From the NCBI GenBank assembly GCA_964057225.1, contig OZ059896.1, forward strand, positions 13,376,501 through 13,440,500: a DNA stretch of 64,000 bases. Reading direction: 5' to 3'. The notes beneath the pieces are model-generated. The model saw only the letters and a program-made list of their open reading frames with translations. It searched no databases and was not told the origin of the DNA. Origin of the DNA: Auanema rhodensis (taxonomy: Eukaryota; Nematoda; Chromadorea; Rhabditida; Rhabditidae). Positions 37,501-50,166 of the stretch are shown here, piece by piece; the first letter of the stretch is position 1; each line of letters begins with the position of its first letter. A program made the translations under genes and the position numbers.

Positions 37501-39517
37501 TGGCCGTCCAGAGGTAAATTAAAACCAAGAATAACGTTACGTTTTGTGTTCAGGAGTCTTTCACCAATACTATTCAATCTGTATTAAGAGCAGCTAGTTC
37601 CGGTCCATGTATACTATTGCTTCCATGTATGGATCAATGGTACAGTGTCGTGCCTCTTAGCGTTTCACATATGGTGCATTTAAATTTTTTATTTTAAAAT
37701 CTAGAATTTTTTTTTAAATTTTACACTACTATATTTAAGCTTAAAAGCGCTATCGACCAACTTAATGGTTTCTCTGGTGTTATGTTTTTGGCTACAACTG
37801 AATCTGCTTATGTCGAGTGTTCACTTGAAATTCGCTCACTTTTCAAAGTTAACAACTGTTTTGAGTATGTTTAAGCATAGTATTTTGGACTATTTTCAAT
37901 TTGTTTAAGAGTGGAAAGCCCATCAGATCAAGTGCGGCAGAAATATTTTGAATTTCTTCTGAGAGGAGTATACGATAAACCTAAAGAGTTTGATGGTATA
38001 TCCAATAAGAAAGCTAGTTTCAGTTTATACCTTGTTATAGCTTCTAATTATGTGGAGCCAGAAAAAGAAACAGCAGCAAATGGCCCTGTGAGAAAATTAA
38101 CGGAAAGGGAAGCAAAAGAGCTCGAAAAGCAATATACCAACCAACTGAGAGAATTCCGCATTTTCCTTCGTGATCAACTTGGTATTATGAACAATAGTAA
38201 CACTCACTCAATAACATTATATAGGACGTCTTGTCCGAGATAGAAGATTCACTATGTTTGCTGAGCCAGTAGATGCCGAGGAAGCTGAAGACTACTACAC
38301 GATTATACAAAATCCCATGTGCTTAACTGATATGATGGAGAAAACTGACAAGTGATGCAACTATATTTTAATATTTTGAACGTTTTATTTACAGACGCGA
38401 GTACACTCACCCAGATCAATTCTTAGCTGATATAAACTTGATTGTCACGAACGCATTAGAATATAATCCATCTGATAACTTGTATGGAAAGACTATACGT
38501 CATAGTGCCGTTGCTTTACGTGATATAGTAGAGGAATATTTTGAAAAAGAATTCGACGAAGATTTTGTTGAAAAGTTAGAAGAAACATCTCGACTTTTAA
38601 AAGAAGCTAAACTAACCCCTGCCAATGATAAACTTTTGGACCTTCCAAATGGGTATGTGCGACAGACCAAATGGAATGTGGTCCACTGCTTCAAAAGTGT
38701 GAAGAACGGCATAATACCTAAAGCAAACGGGATTGCTGCTCCAACTGAAAACAAAACTATACCGGTTTGTATGAGTATTAAATTGTTTAGACTTTCTTTG
38801 TTTCAGATGCGACGCAAACTTGTGGGACTAAGAAAATTCAGACGTTCGGGAAGTTACAAGTTTCCTTCAACGCAAAAGAAAAGAAAGTCTGCTGCTATTG
38901 TTAAATCCATTGCACAATCGTTGTCTCAGTATGTAATCCGTAATTGATTTTAAAACCAATATTGTTTTAGTTCAACTGAAGCAGTTGATGAAGCCGATTC
39001 CACGATAGGGACTAAAGAAGAGCCAAATGATATGGATATCACTACTGAAAACATTGAAGAAAATAAATTAATCGATCAAGAAGAAGTTGAAGAAGCTGTT
39101 GAGAGTTCTGAAGATGTATCAAACGTGGTTGATGCTACTAGTATTGAATCGATGGAGACTATTTCTGTTGATGTGCCTACTAATATGCCTGCTCCGAAGA
39201 TAGAACCGATCAGAAAAGAACTGAGGATTGATACCGAATACATGAAAACAGTTATTTCAGAGGTTTTTAAAGCTTAATTATAATCACAAAAAATAGAAAA
39301 ATTAAAACATGTATTTATAGGCTGTAGAAAAAACTAAAACTTGGCCAATACCAGAGCTTGATCGATTATCTGCGGATATCACTCAAATTATATACTCATA
39401 TAAGTAGGAGCCTTAAATGAAACGAAATTTTTAAAAGTTGCTATTTTAAGAGATCAGTGGGATCGCAGCACATTACCGTGCAAACTACAAGAACTAATAA
39501 CTAATTGGACCCTGTAA
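34599..39517 (+). CDS. lex-1: ATAD2/LEX-1-like AAA ATPase with bromodomain
   Basis: More than twenty exons, roughly 1,200 aa (not counted exactly). A long basic/acidic N-terminal region precedes the AAA module: [15 protein letters not shown], Walker A PPGTGKT (36159-36224, split by an intron), VGESERQLR, Walker [11 protein letters not shown], then [22 protein letters not shown], an almost invariant ATAD2 stretch. A bromodomain follows (38230-38560: [10 protein letters not shown]...[13 protein letters not shown]...[20 protein letters not shown]). ATAD2 proteins are nuclear hexameric ATPases that read acetylated histones and assist nucleosome turnover and transcription; C. elegans LEX-1 promotes gene expression through repetitive DNA. 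The last exon begins after a short intron at about 39409 and ends at TAA 39515-39517. SF3A2 starts 255 bp later, so the gene may head an operon. Confidence 0.93.
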
Positions 39518-39772
39518 TTTATTCTTAAATTATTATTTTATATTTCATATTTCCTACATGCTTAATAATATGTACATTACCGTAGTTATCTAATTGATCT
39601 CGGGTTGTTTAACCAGTGTTGTTTTAACAATATTTTAACATTTGTAAAGTCTTAATATAATTTTGAAGGATGAATATATAAAATTCCTTTATTTCTGCTT
39701 CATATATATTTACTGTTGTCACAGCTACTCTACTTCATGACAGTGTTTTTCTTTTTTCTCAATTTTTTATAG

Positions 39773-40717
39773 ATGGACTTCCAAAATCGAGCTGGAGGAA
39801 AAACAGGAGGAGGAGGTGTCGCATCCTCTTCTGATGCCGGAGTTGATAGAAAGGAACGTCTCAGGTAAATTTTATTTGAACTATTGTTGGAAATATATGT
39901 TTTTAGACAATTAGCTTTGGAAACTATTGATCTGGCTAAGGACCCCTATTTTATGAGAAATCATATTGGCACATACGAATGCAAACTTTGTCTAACCCTC
40001 CACAATAATGAAGGTTTTTTTAATATTAGCTAAACCCATTTTCAAACTTTTTTACAGCTTCCTATCTCACTCATACACAGGGAAAAAAACATCAGTCTAA
40101 TTTGGCTAGAAGAGCTGCTAAAGAGCAACAAGAATTGCCTTACCTTCCAACTCCTGCTGTACCCAAAGTTGAACTTAAGAAATTCGTTAAGATTGGTAGA
40201 CCTGGATATAAGGTTGTCTAATTGCTCACGAGATGTCCTATTTTGAGTTTCAGGTCACAAGGGAACGTGATCCTGCCACCGGACAACAGGCTTTACTGTT
40301 TCAAATTGATTATCCTGAGGTAGCTGAAGGTGTAATTCCGCGGCATCGTTTTATGTCTGCTTATGAGCAAAAGATCCAACCGCCTGATAAGAGGTTTTAT
40401 TTCATTTTGTTTTGTTTATATAGTTATTTTCTACAGATGGCAATATCTTTTATTTGCCGCCGAACCTTATGAAACTATTGCATTCAAAATTCCCTCAAGG
40501 GAGGTGGATAAATCTGATAAATTTTGGTATATGTGGAATAAGGACAGCAAGCAGTTTTTCTTACAAGTATTAGTTCGTACTTCTCGATAATAATAAGATT
40601 TTCTTTATTAAGGTTGCATTCCGAGTTGATTCTCGAGTTAATGAAGATATTCCTCACATGGCTCCACCTATGATAAGTCAGCCAATGACATCAGCTCCAC
40701 TGTATGGGCTATATTGA
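39773..40717 (+). CDS. Splicing factor SF3A2 (SAP62/Prp11)
   Basis: Six exons, 729 nt, 242 aa. It starts MDFQNRAGGKTGGGG, the standard SF3A2 N terminus, at an ATG placed directly after TTTATAG. The matrin-type C2H2 zinc finger is complete (YECKLCLTLHNNE ... YLTHTQGKKHQSNL), followed by RRAAKEQQELP, KKFVKIGRPGYKVT, and the FQIDYPEVAEGVIPRHRFMS block. SF3A2 is a U2 snRNP subunit needed for branch-site recognition during spliceosome assembly in the nucleus. Vertebrate SF3A2 carries a long proline-rich repeat tail. Here the protein ends soon after the core, which is normal for nematodes. It is tightly spaced between ATAD2 (255 bp) and RBM34 (166 bp), all on one strand. Confidence 0.95.
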
Positions 40718-40883
40718 TCTTGTTGTTACTCGTTTAACCAATTCTGTTTATTTAATGAACTTTCGATCTTTATTAACATTGATAGAATGATATTCCTATC
40801 ACGGTTTTTTTCCTTTTATCTTCCCTATGAATTTATTTCGAATTTTAAATTTAATTCAGACTGTTGTGCACTCTTGAAAAAAT
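40718..40883 (+). promoter_or_regulatory. Candidate intercistronic trans-splice region (SF3A2-RBM34)
   Basis: A 166-bp gap between same-strand genes containing a pyrimidine-rich run (TTTTTTTCCTTTTATCTTCC, about 40805-40824) and a TTTAATTCAG acceptor ending at 40860. In C. elegans operons a U-rich element about 50 bases before the acceptor specifies SL2 trans-splicing. The arrangement fits, but which spliced leader is used cannot be read from genomic DNA. Confidence 0.45.
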
Positions 40884-42476
40884 ATGAAACGTAATGCGAA
40901 GCATGATAAATTAATTGACTCTCCAGCTACGGATGAAGGTTCGAAGTCGAAGAAAAAGAAAATTCAGAAACCGGCCAAGCCAATTAAAGAAGTAGAGCAA
41001 AATGTAGAAACTGCACCTGGTTAGTTTGCTTTGTTGTGATTTTTTTCTATGGATAAATTATTCAGAAGTTTATAAGCCTGGTATGCTTTCTTCAATTTTC
41101 GGAAAAACCAGTACTGTGGATGAAATTGGTAAATGTGTTTTTTGATCATAATTTATCATTAAGTAGTTTCAGCACCAGAAGTTTTGAAGGGAGATACAGT
41201 TATACAGGTTAAAAAGAAGAAAGTAATTTCAAAACCTAAAATGCGTGTGAATGTCAGTGAAGTCGACGAATCCGCTAATTCTGCTGAGATTGATTCAGAA
41301 AATAGTAATGATACAGAAAACAAAACTTTTCCAAAAAAAAGTTTAGATCGTAGAGTTCAGAGGTTGTGGTTTTAATTTTTTGAAATATATCTTAGCTTTC
41401 AATTTAGAGCTAACAGAGATTTGAAAAAAGGTGGCAAAGGAAATGTTGAAGAAATGAAACGTACTATTTTTGTTGGAAATGCACCAGTCGAATACACCGT
41501 CAAAGACATTAAAAAAGTTTTTAGAGATTGTGGTGACGTCAGTGTATGTCTCAAATATCATGTGTTAATTTTTTTTTCAGATTGAATCAATCCGTATAAG
41601 AGGAATTGTACCGCCTAAGGAAACCTTGAGCAAGCGAATTTGCAATTCTCGCCGTAAATTCCATTGGAATCAGAATTCTGTGATATTCTATGTAAAGTTC
41701 AAAGAAGAGGCTTCAGCCATCAAAGCAATAGAATAGTTAGTCTACTATATTAATTATTATGAAAATAAAATAATTTTAGCAATGGAAAAGAGATAGACGG
41801 TCACAAGATCAGAGTTTCTATTGCAAGCAAGAAGAAAGACTATGATAGAAATACTACCATTTATATAGGTAAATTTTTTTATAATTGAGAAGATCTTCAA
41901 TTTTTTCAGGAAATTTACCTTTTACTGCTCAAGAAGATGCTATTGCCGCTTTGTTCGAAGAACATGTCGGCCCTGTAACATTTGTTCGTTGTACAAGAGA
42001 TAACGGCACTGGCATGGGAAAAGGTTTTGGATTTGTTAGCTTCAAGGTTGTTTTTTAAAGAAAAGAAATTCGTGTGATAAAATATTACAGGAGACGTCAT
42101 CGGTTGACTTAGCGTTGGAGTTAACAAATTTGGAGTACGAGGGAAGAACTATAAGAATTACGAAATTAATGAAGAAGCAGCAAATTGAAGTAATATTTTT
42201 TTGTTTAATTAATCTTCATTCAATCATTAGAAAGCCGCTGCTGGATTGAAGAAGTACGCTGGTGTTCAGAAAAAAACACAACCATCCAAGATAGATAATT
42301 TCAAGTTCTCCACTAAGGAAAAGAAACCAAGGTATTTCATATTGCTCAATCTCAAGTTTAAAAAATTTGAATTCAGAACCGAAGAGCAAACAGAGAGAAG
42401 AAAACTAAAGAAGACTGCGAGAAAGGCGATAAATCGCAAACAACAACAAAAGAAAGGCAAAAGTCTTATGAACTAA
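40884..42476 (+). CDS. RBM34-like nucleolar RNA-binding protein with two RRMs
   Basis: About nine exons and roughly 400 aa. A lysine-rich acidic N terminus (MKRNAKHDK..., SKKKKIQK) is followed by PGMLSSIFGK, typical of RBM34/Nop12, and two RRMs. RRM1 has RNP2 TIFVGNAPVE and a long insertion (KETLSKRICNSRRKFHWN) before NSVIFYVKF. RRM2 has TIYIGNLPF and RNP1 GKGFGFVSF. The C-terminal tail is strongly basic (KKTARKAINRKQQQKKG). Yeast Nop12 acts in 60S pre-rRNA processing, so a nucleolar ribosome-biogenesis role is inferred. The upstream gap has a U-rich stretch and a TTTAATTCAG acceptor at 40860, 23 bases before the ATG, as expected for a downstream operon gene. Confidence 0.92.
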
Positions 42477-43138
42477 ATAGTTATACTAGTTGTTACATTG
42501 TTATTTTTATTATGAAACTTGTTAAACCTGTTAAAAAAGTGTTTGTTTATATTATCTTGTATTTTATTTGGATAGCTTAAGGTTTTCACCTTGTAATACT
42601 TATTACAATTCAGAATCCATGAAATATGTAAAGATTATGTGATAAATCGACTACTAACACTACAATTTCGTACACTTAATGAACAGAAATATATAACACT
42701 AATGAACACCTGTTGGTTTGTACACTTCCCTTATGCTGGTATTGCTATAGCGTGGTCCATTCTTTAAACTACCTCATCGATCTTCATTGCTATCTACATC
42801 ACTTTCTCATTTTAGTATTTCTCCTCTTCTTTCTTTTTTTGTTTCTTAGGCTCGCGTGATTGAGCGTGAGTTGTCATTTTATCTCACTTATGGTTAAATA
42901 CCGCTTCTTTGCGCTCATTATATTATATCATTTAAAAAGCTAAAAATGTTTTATGTTACATGTATTCATTTTTCTTATATTGTTGCTTCACTTCGAACCT
43001 GTTCTTTTCTTTTATATAGTGTTGTGCTTTATTGATTGTTTAATTCATTAAATGAACTGTCTTTAATCTCATCAAAATTTTCAGATTCTACGGGTTTTCT
43101 ATCATATGGATTACGCCTTGTAATAAAGAATGCCATCA
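42477..43138. other. Gap RBM34 to ACK-like kinase
   Basis: 3' UTR of RBM34 and 5' region of the kinase, AT-rich and U-rich on the plus strand. A strong AAAATTTTCAG acceptor ends at 43083, 55 bases before the kinase ATG, and probably defines its 5' UTR by cis- or trans-splicing. No gene seen. Confidence 0.5.
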
Positions 43139-46100
43139 ATGGCTGAAGTAAGGAATGGTCGAGGTAAATTCAATATATTCCTATTTTATTCAATGTCTAT
43201 GATATTGTAGATAGTACCGACACTACGCTCTCGCGCTTACTTGCAGCCGCCGATCTTGAAAAGTTAGTTTTGGATTATTTCTCTAAAGATGTGTTATTGT
43301 AGGTATGAGGAGAAGATGCGTGATTCACTGAAGCTTCGCAATGCAGGTGACTTACAATATACTGAGGAACAAGATCTCTCGGGAATAGGTCAGAGTGTTG
43401 AATATACAATTATTCATGATCCGAGTAATTATAGGCATGAGTAGGCCTGAACAAAAACGACTTCGAAAGGAATATGATAAAATGTTTAATTCTGGTTTTG
43501 TTGGCAAACTGAAGAAGGTGTTTGGTCGATCTGAGCATGGAGATAAAAAAGAAAATTTAAACAATTATGAAGAAGATGATGATCAACATGTCATTTTGCC
43601 GGAAAAGTACTGCTCATACATAATTTTTCTTGGCAATTGAAATGTATTTTAGAATCAATTTATGTAAGGAGTTAGGCTCTGGAGAATTTGGAGCTGTCTG
43701 GCAAGCTACTTGGAAAGGTGGCATTTCAGGTCCCGATATGCAAGTAAATAACTAATATTTTATTATATTTACTGTTATCATGGCACAGGTTGCGGTTAAA
43801 TGCATATCTCCGGAGAAAATGTTGACTTCTGCTTCATCGTTTCTTCAAGAAGCATCTATAATGACTAGGATGAAAGATGACAATGTGGTTTGTTCAATTA
43901 GGGTTCTTACTTGATTCAATGTTTACTTAGGTTCGATTATATGGAGTTGTTCTTGATACAAAGCGAACAATGCTTGTGTCAGAATTGGCAGCTCGTGGTT
44001 CTCTGCTGGAATGCTTGCACAAGCCAGCTTTACGAGATCACTTTTCTGTTCATGTGCTTTGTGACTATGCTGAACAAATTGCTAAAGTAAGTTACAAATA
44101 AAGTTTTAAAAAATTGGGATATATTATTCGTCCAGGGAATGTCATATTTGGAATCACAACGTTTGATACACAGAGATCTCGCTGCTCGCAATGTATTAGT
44201 ATTTTCTCTGACTAAAGTTTGAAATAAAAAACAAATCCCTTCTTACCATACTGTTTAGGTTAAAATCTCAGATTTTGGCTTATCAAGATCATTAGGTGTT
44301 GGAGAAGATTATTATAGAAGTGAATTTAGTCCCACCCTAAGGCTGCCTATAGCATGGTGTGCACCAGAATGTATTAATTTTTTGAGAGTATGAAGTTTAA
44401 AGAAGTGTTTTCAAATAATTAAATTTTCAGTTCACATCTGCTTCAGATGTTTGGGCATACGGTGTAACATTATGGGAACTTTTCACGTATGGAAAAATGC
44501 CTTGGGGTGCAATGAATGGAGCAGAGGTGTGGGAGATTGTTTTCGCTTTTTACGTGACACATGTCTCAGATTTTGGAAGCTGTAGATGTTCGTAGGAAAA
44601 TACTAGACAGACCTTCAATCTGTCCTGAAGACATTTATGAAACTATGAAGGAATGCTGGACCCATTCTTATACCGATCGTCCCACATTCGCTCAGATTGT
44701 TACACATTTTCCTGATAGGTTTTTCATAAATGCATATTTAACATGAAGCAAATGTTTAGACTTCCTCAAACATTGCGAGCTGTTAGTGATGTTAAAGATG
44801 GATTACTGGATCATTTGCAGTTTAACAAAAATGATCTGATTACCGTTATTGACAAAACGTATTATTCTTTAGTTTGGCATAGCATCTTAGCATCTTAGTG
44901 TTTAGACCGGCCTCATACCCGGATGGATTCTATTGGTTTGGATCTTTAAGGAACGGTGAAGCGGGTCTATTCAAACCAACTGATACTGTGGCTTATTTAG
45001 GTTAGTAAACTCTTCTCATTTATTATTTAATTTTTAATTTTTAATTTTTATTTAGGCGCTGAATGCCCATCTAATAATAGTATGTTGATACCAAGCTGTG
45101 TTGCTGCAAATGGAGAGAAAAATGAAAAGGAAAAAAAAAGCTCTAAGAAGGTTTATTTATATTTCAAAACACATTTTCATTTATCATTTCAGAGTAAAGA
45201 AGAGGCACGAGAAAAAAGGAAAGCACTTATCAGTGAGCCTGTAGGTGAAGTGAGACACACTTGTCACGTGGGCATAGATGGAACTGCGTTTGGACTTCTT
45301 CAAGTTTGTTAAAACCGAAAAATCACCTTACCAAATTTTTTTGTAGCTAGATAAGAAAGAGTTAGTACCTCCGTCTATATCGCCATCTACAACTCGTTCT
45401 GTTCAGTTCCGACAGGATGCTACGAGGGATGGTATTCATTTGAAAGAAACACGGTCTTTACGAGATATTGTATTATCAGTGAGCACTTTATATCAAAATG
45501 TACCCAAACTCTTCATTTTAGGATCAGCCTACCAGCCCACCTCAGAGTCGTGCTCCACCTTTAAGCTTTAAAACTGTCTCAGGACCTTCATACAATGTAT
45601 GTTTACGTTTGTAGATAACATTTTTTTCAAAAATTTATTGTTTTCATTTTCGAATCGTGGGTGGGGATCGTTTTTTCTGTTTCAATATTATCATTTTTCA
45701 GGACAGTGTTAGCGTTGTTCATACAGATTTACAAAATATGTTTGATGAATTAGATTATTCCTTGAGGTATTTCGATTGTACATTTACTTCTTCTATCTTT
45801 ATTCTCGATACAGAACTCTTGAGACATCTACTCTTTCTTCACCAGATTCGAAACATTTTACATTACCTAAGTCAAAGCCTGCTGTGATATCTGCCGTGTA
45901 CGCTCGAACTCCTAGGTAATTAGTTATATATTCCATTCAGTGTTACACTCATTTTAGCAATGCTTGCGCAGCTTCGGAGAATACCAACGAATCCTTTTTG
46001 GAGACCGAAGTACAACAATTAGAAAGAGACCTCACCGATTTTTCCCTTTCGACTGTCAATGATTTTTCTGATACCCAACTGCTAATCGACCCTAGCAAAG

Positions 46101-47191
46101 AAGAGCGATCGAAACATTCGTAATATTTTTCTTATTTTGAGCAATGACTTTCCTCAATTTATCATTTTAGTCTTCCGGGAAAGCAATCTGTTACAGAAAT
46201 TCGAATGATGACATCTGATGAATTAGCTAAATGGAAAGAAAAGCAGGTTTGTGCTACTGGTTTTTAGCTAGTTTGAAGGTGTACTTTTAGGCTAGGGAGC
46301 ACAAACGCGCGGAAGAGTTTTTGATAGAAGGGAAACGTAACGAATCTATCTTTCTTGGAAAAGCTCAGCCACCTAATCAAATGTAAAATCTTGATTTAAT
46401 ATACTTCGATACGTTAACTAGTTTCAGAAACTCATCATTACCTGGATTGAATACACTCTCGGAATGGTCATCGGAGGCTCAAGAAGCTTACAAACTACTA
46501 GTGGAATGTGGGACTTCATTGAAAAGAACTCCTTCACCTGGCCCATCGTGGAATAACACACTGGAAAAACGCGATGGCGAGGTATGTTAGCTTTAAACTA
46601 AACCTCATAGGTATATCTTCTTCAGGTTGCAAATAAGGTCAGGTTAACATCTCCACCTAGACCAGCTACTCCTCCTAGAGAAGAAGTATGTGAAAACGTC
46701 ACAAACTATTATCCGCAGAAAAAGGTTCACATAGTGGAAACTAAGTTATTGAATGGTCCCGTGCGTGATTTGATTCCTACGATTGAGAGTAGTTTGATTA
46801 ACAGTCCTCCTGGATTACCCCCTAAAGGCGAGATTAAACAACCTCCTGGTTTACCACCGAAGATGCGACAAGTAAAGAAATTCATAATTTAAATCACCAA
46901 CTTTGTCTTTTCTAGGTCCCTGTTTCCATCGACGGTAGAATAAATTACGATAACTTGAATGGAATAGGAGCCGGAAAATGCCCTCCTCCTGTTCCTCCGA
47001 AACCAAAAGTGACGTATGTTTTTTTTTGGTTTTTATGAAGCCTAAAACAGTTCTTTTTCAGTTTTCAAGCATCTACATCACCACCACCTGCTGCTAGTAG
47101 TGTGACTCGAGATTCTCCGGGTTTCGCTACATCCATAGCTAGAAGCACATTGTTTTCTGCGAACAAAAAAGAAGAAATTGTCAAGTTTTAG
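43139..47191 (+). CDS. sid-3: ACK/TNK2-family non-receptor tyrosine kinase, SID-3-like
   Basis: Roughly 1,000 aa over some 20 exons. Domain order is ACK: an N-terminal SAM-like region with [20 protein letters not shown], then the kinase (43650-44720: [70 protein letters not shown]). An SH3-type segment follows (about 44765-45000, [17 protein letters not shown]), then a CRIB-like motif ([18 protein letters not shown]) and a long Ser/Pro-rich tail with PPGLPPK motifs. ACK kinases bind Cdc42-GTP and act in endocytic trafficking; C. elegans SID-3 is needed for efficient import of silencing RNA into cells. All kinase catalytic residues are present. Assigned to ACK rather than Src/Abl by SH3 placement after the kinase. 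Orthology to SID-3 versus ARK-1 is less certain. Confidence 0.88.
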
Positions 47192-50166
47192 TTAAGATGT
47201 TTCATAATGTTTTTATTTATTATTTTTCTAAACTATCTCGGTGCTCAGTACAATATTGTGATTCTTGCCTCCTGATCTTAGTATTAACATGCTATACCTT
47301 TAGAGAAATTTAGAACTACATGTTTTGCCGCTGCGGAATGGCAGTTAATTTTAATTCATTCCGGAATTCTTCCGGTTTACATGATAGATGATTGAATTGT
47401 TCAAAACAAGCCGTTGTTGTTGCATTTTATATAATTTTGTCTGTATATGTTTCTCATCTCATAATTCAAAGTTCATAATTTTTTAACATGTGCCCCAAAT
47501 TGCCAATTGTATATAGATTCTCTAAATGTGGCCATGCGTTTCCAATGTAAGATATTAAAGTTTCAACATTGAATATTATTATTTCGATTCTTTAACTATT
47601 GTAAATATTTTCGTGTTCTGTTCATTCGTCATCTGGGAACCATCATATTACAGCATTTTTTTCCAAAATCAGAATTGAATTACAGGCTCTCTTTGAGGAC
47701 AATCATGATTGAAATCCCTAATCTTTTTCTCGAACTGTCTTCCTCGAAGACAGACGACGATTTAATAGACAGAGAACCAGGAATCTGGGCTGCTGTCACG
47801 ATTTGCTGTTAGCCGCCTTGTATTCCTTTCACTCTTGTCTATCTGCGGGAGATTAACGTTGCGCGCAATATAACGTTCTCTTTTCTTTATCTCTACCAAA
47901 CTTATTCTCTCATTCATTTTCTGTTATTTCGCTCACTTTCCAACCTCTCCGTTCTCCCCTTCTATATTTCTATCCTGCGCTCTCATGAATAAGCATACAT
48001 TGTACATTATATGATATAAGCTTCTGCCAGATGTTTCTATAAGCGTTACTTCCTTCTCTGTTCCACGAATTTTCGTTCCAAAATATCACTTTCATAAACA
48101 CTTTTCAACTATAATGTAAACTAACGTCATCTAAATTCGTAATATAGATGAGCAAAGGATGTATTAGTCGGTTTAAACGGCCAAAACTTCGAGTATATAG
48201 CGATATTGTATATAAAACAACTGAAGATTAAGCACTGTTTGTTCAATTACTATCGTAATTCTTATCTTTGTTTTGTTTTCAATCGATACATCATTTGCTC
48301 TTCATATTGTTAGTATTATTTGGCAGATGTGAAATAATCTCTCTTGCATCCAATTTCCTATCTGTTTTTATTTTCCTTTTATCATTCACCACCACCTATT
48401 ATCCATGATTATCGAAATATCATCAGTGAATCAATGCTAGATCATGATCACGACAATTTACTTCATATAAAATTTCATAGAATTTTTTTCTTAATCATAT
48501 CTAGAATCTATATCTTATTATAAATTTCCAGTTTTCAAGTTTCTTATTTTTATAAATGTATTTACAAATATTATCAAACTTTTTAGACGAACAGTACTTC
48601 TTAAAAGATTTTTCTGTTCAAATGCAGCCGAGTATGAATCTATTTTTAAAGTAAAATGCTGATCGGTCGATTGCATTCCAATGCTCCACATCGTCTTCCC
48701 TATCTTTCTTTTCTCTCTCCCACTTTCTCTTTTTCTTTTTCATTTTTAATATTTCTTTTTTTTTAAATATAGTTTGTTATGAATTTTCATTCTGTTTATA
48801 ATAAGGTATGTTTGGTTAGAAATGAAAATACAAACAATGCGTTGGAGGAATAAACGAATATTTTAACGGAACGTAGAAAACTGACAGCTACTTCTCTATT
48901 GTCAAAACTGTATTTGGTCTCTGTCTCACTACTCAAATCCGTAGCTCTTTTATGTTGATTCTGATCACCACTATACTGATTCATTTGTTCTTACTTATAT
49001 CTCTTTCTCCCGCTCTTTATTCGGCAACTTTTTCGATGTTAACTAATTCAAATGAATTATAACAATCCAATTACCACCCCAACCTTGGTTGTGTAATTGT
49101 TTGAAGCTTTTGATTTGCTAGTCCTAAATACTCTATTCATCATTGGAGGTCCACCACCTACACTTCGTGCGCTTACTAAACATGACTCATATAGTCGAAT
49201 TTTGATTATTACAAATAAATTTGACGTTATCGTTTACAGTCGATAAGAATGTCCATGCTTCTCAAAACGCTGCAGCATTAGTTTGGTAGGACTGGTTGCG
49301 GAAATTTGACTATATAGACAGTTTCTTTACATGTTCAATATTCTTTCAATGTTTTGATCTTCTACTGATTCACTTGCTTATTTTTCGTTTATATCACATA
49401 CATTCTTTTATGAATTCACACTTTTCCTTATCATTGACTTTTCTTCGAATTAAATTAGAAATATTTGACTAATCGTAGAACACTTTCCCGTGCGTGGTTC
49501 TTTATTGATTTGTACCGGAGAGTGCTGTACAGATGATAGAAGGCTAGAGAGGACCAGAGAAGAGACGGTCATTGTCTGACCACGCAGATCTATTATGTTC
49601 AGAGTCATGTGTGTAGGTCGTTGACAGAATCATAGTTATCTACGGGAAACTTTTCAAATTTTTTTCTTCTTCAATCAATGAGCTCTCTCTCTCTCAAGTA
49701 TTAATCTTTAGTTTTCAACTTGATGAAAATATCGAACTCCGCGTGAGTACGTTAAGCGAAAAAATGGGGTGTGTTACCTTTATTGATTATAATTCTATTC
49801 ATAATATCCATCTGTGGTTTTTCTCAATACAAAAGCTTGGGCGTCTATATTTCATATATTTATTGCTACCTATTCTATTTCTAATTAATTACCTTTATAA
49901 ATTCTTTTTTCCTAAAATATTATATACAATTACATTATTGTAATTCAATTATTATATATTCCTTTACAATTTTACTTTTATGCATTGTTTGTTTCTTTCA
50001 GTTCATTACCAAAATATGTTTTTTTTTATTTTGACGCAATGTTTTCTTATTGTTCGAAAACAATTTTGATCATTTTTTCCTTTATTTTCTACACCGTACG
50101 TTCTTTGTTTATTTGAATTCCTTAGGTTATGCAATTGCAGTTTCTTATGGTTTTTACCTTGCCTCA
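47192..50166. other. Large non-coding region between kinase and KIND-FERM-PDZ genes
   Basis: About 3 kb without supported exons. The first 0.4 kb is kinase 3' UTR. The rest is AT-rich with pyrimidine-rich stretches (for example 48680-48770). A less AT-rich patch at 49485-49650 contains inverted repeats and is listed as a finding. Upstream 5' UTR exons of the next gene could lie here. Confidence 0.5.
49567..49581. repeat. Perfect hairpin GGTCA-loop-TGACC
   Basis: Five-base stems around TTGTC. It lies within an 8-base inverted repeat pair, TGCGTGGT at 49491-49498 and ACCACGCA at 49579-49586. No function known. Confidence 0.5.
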
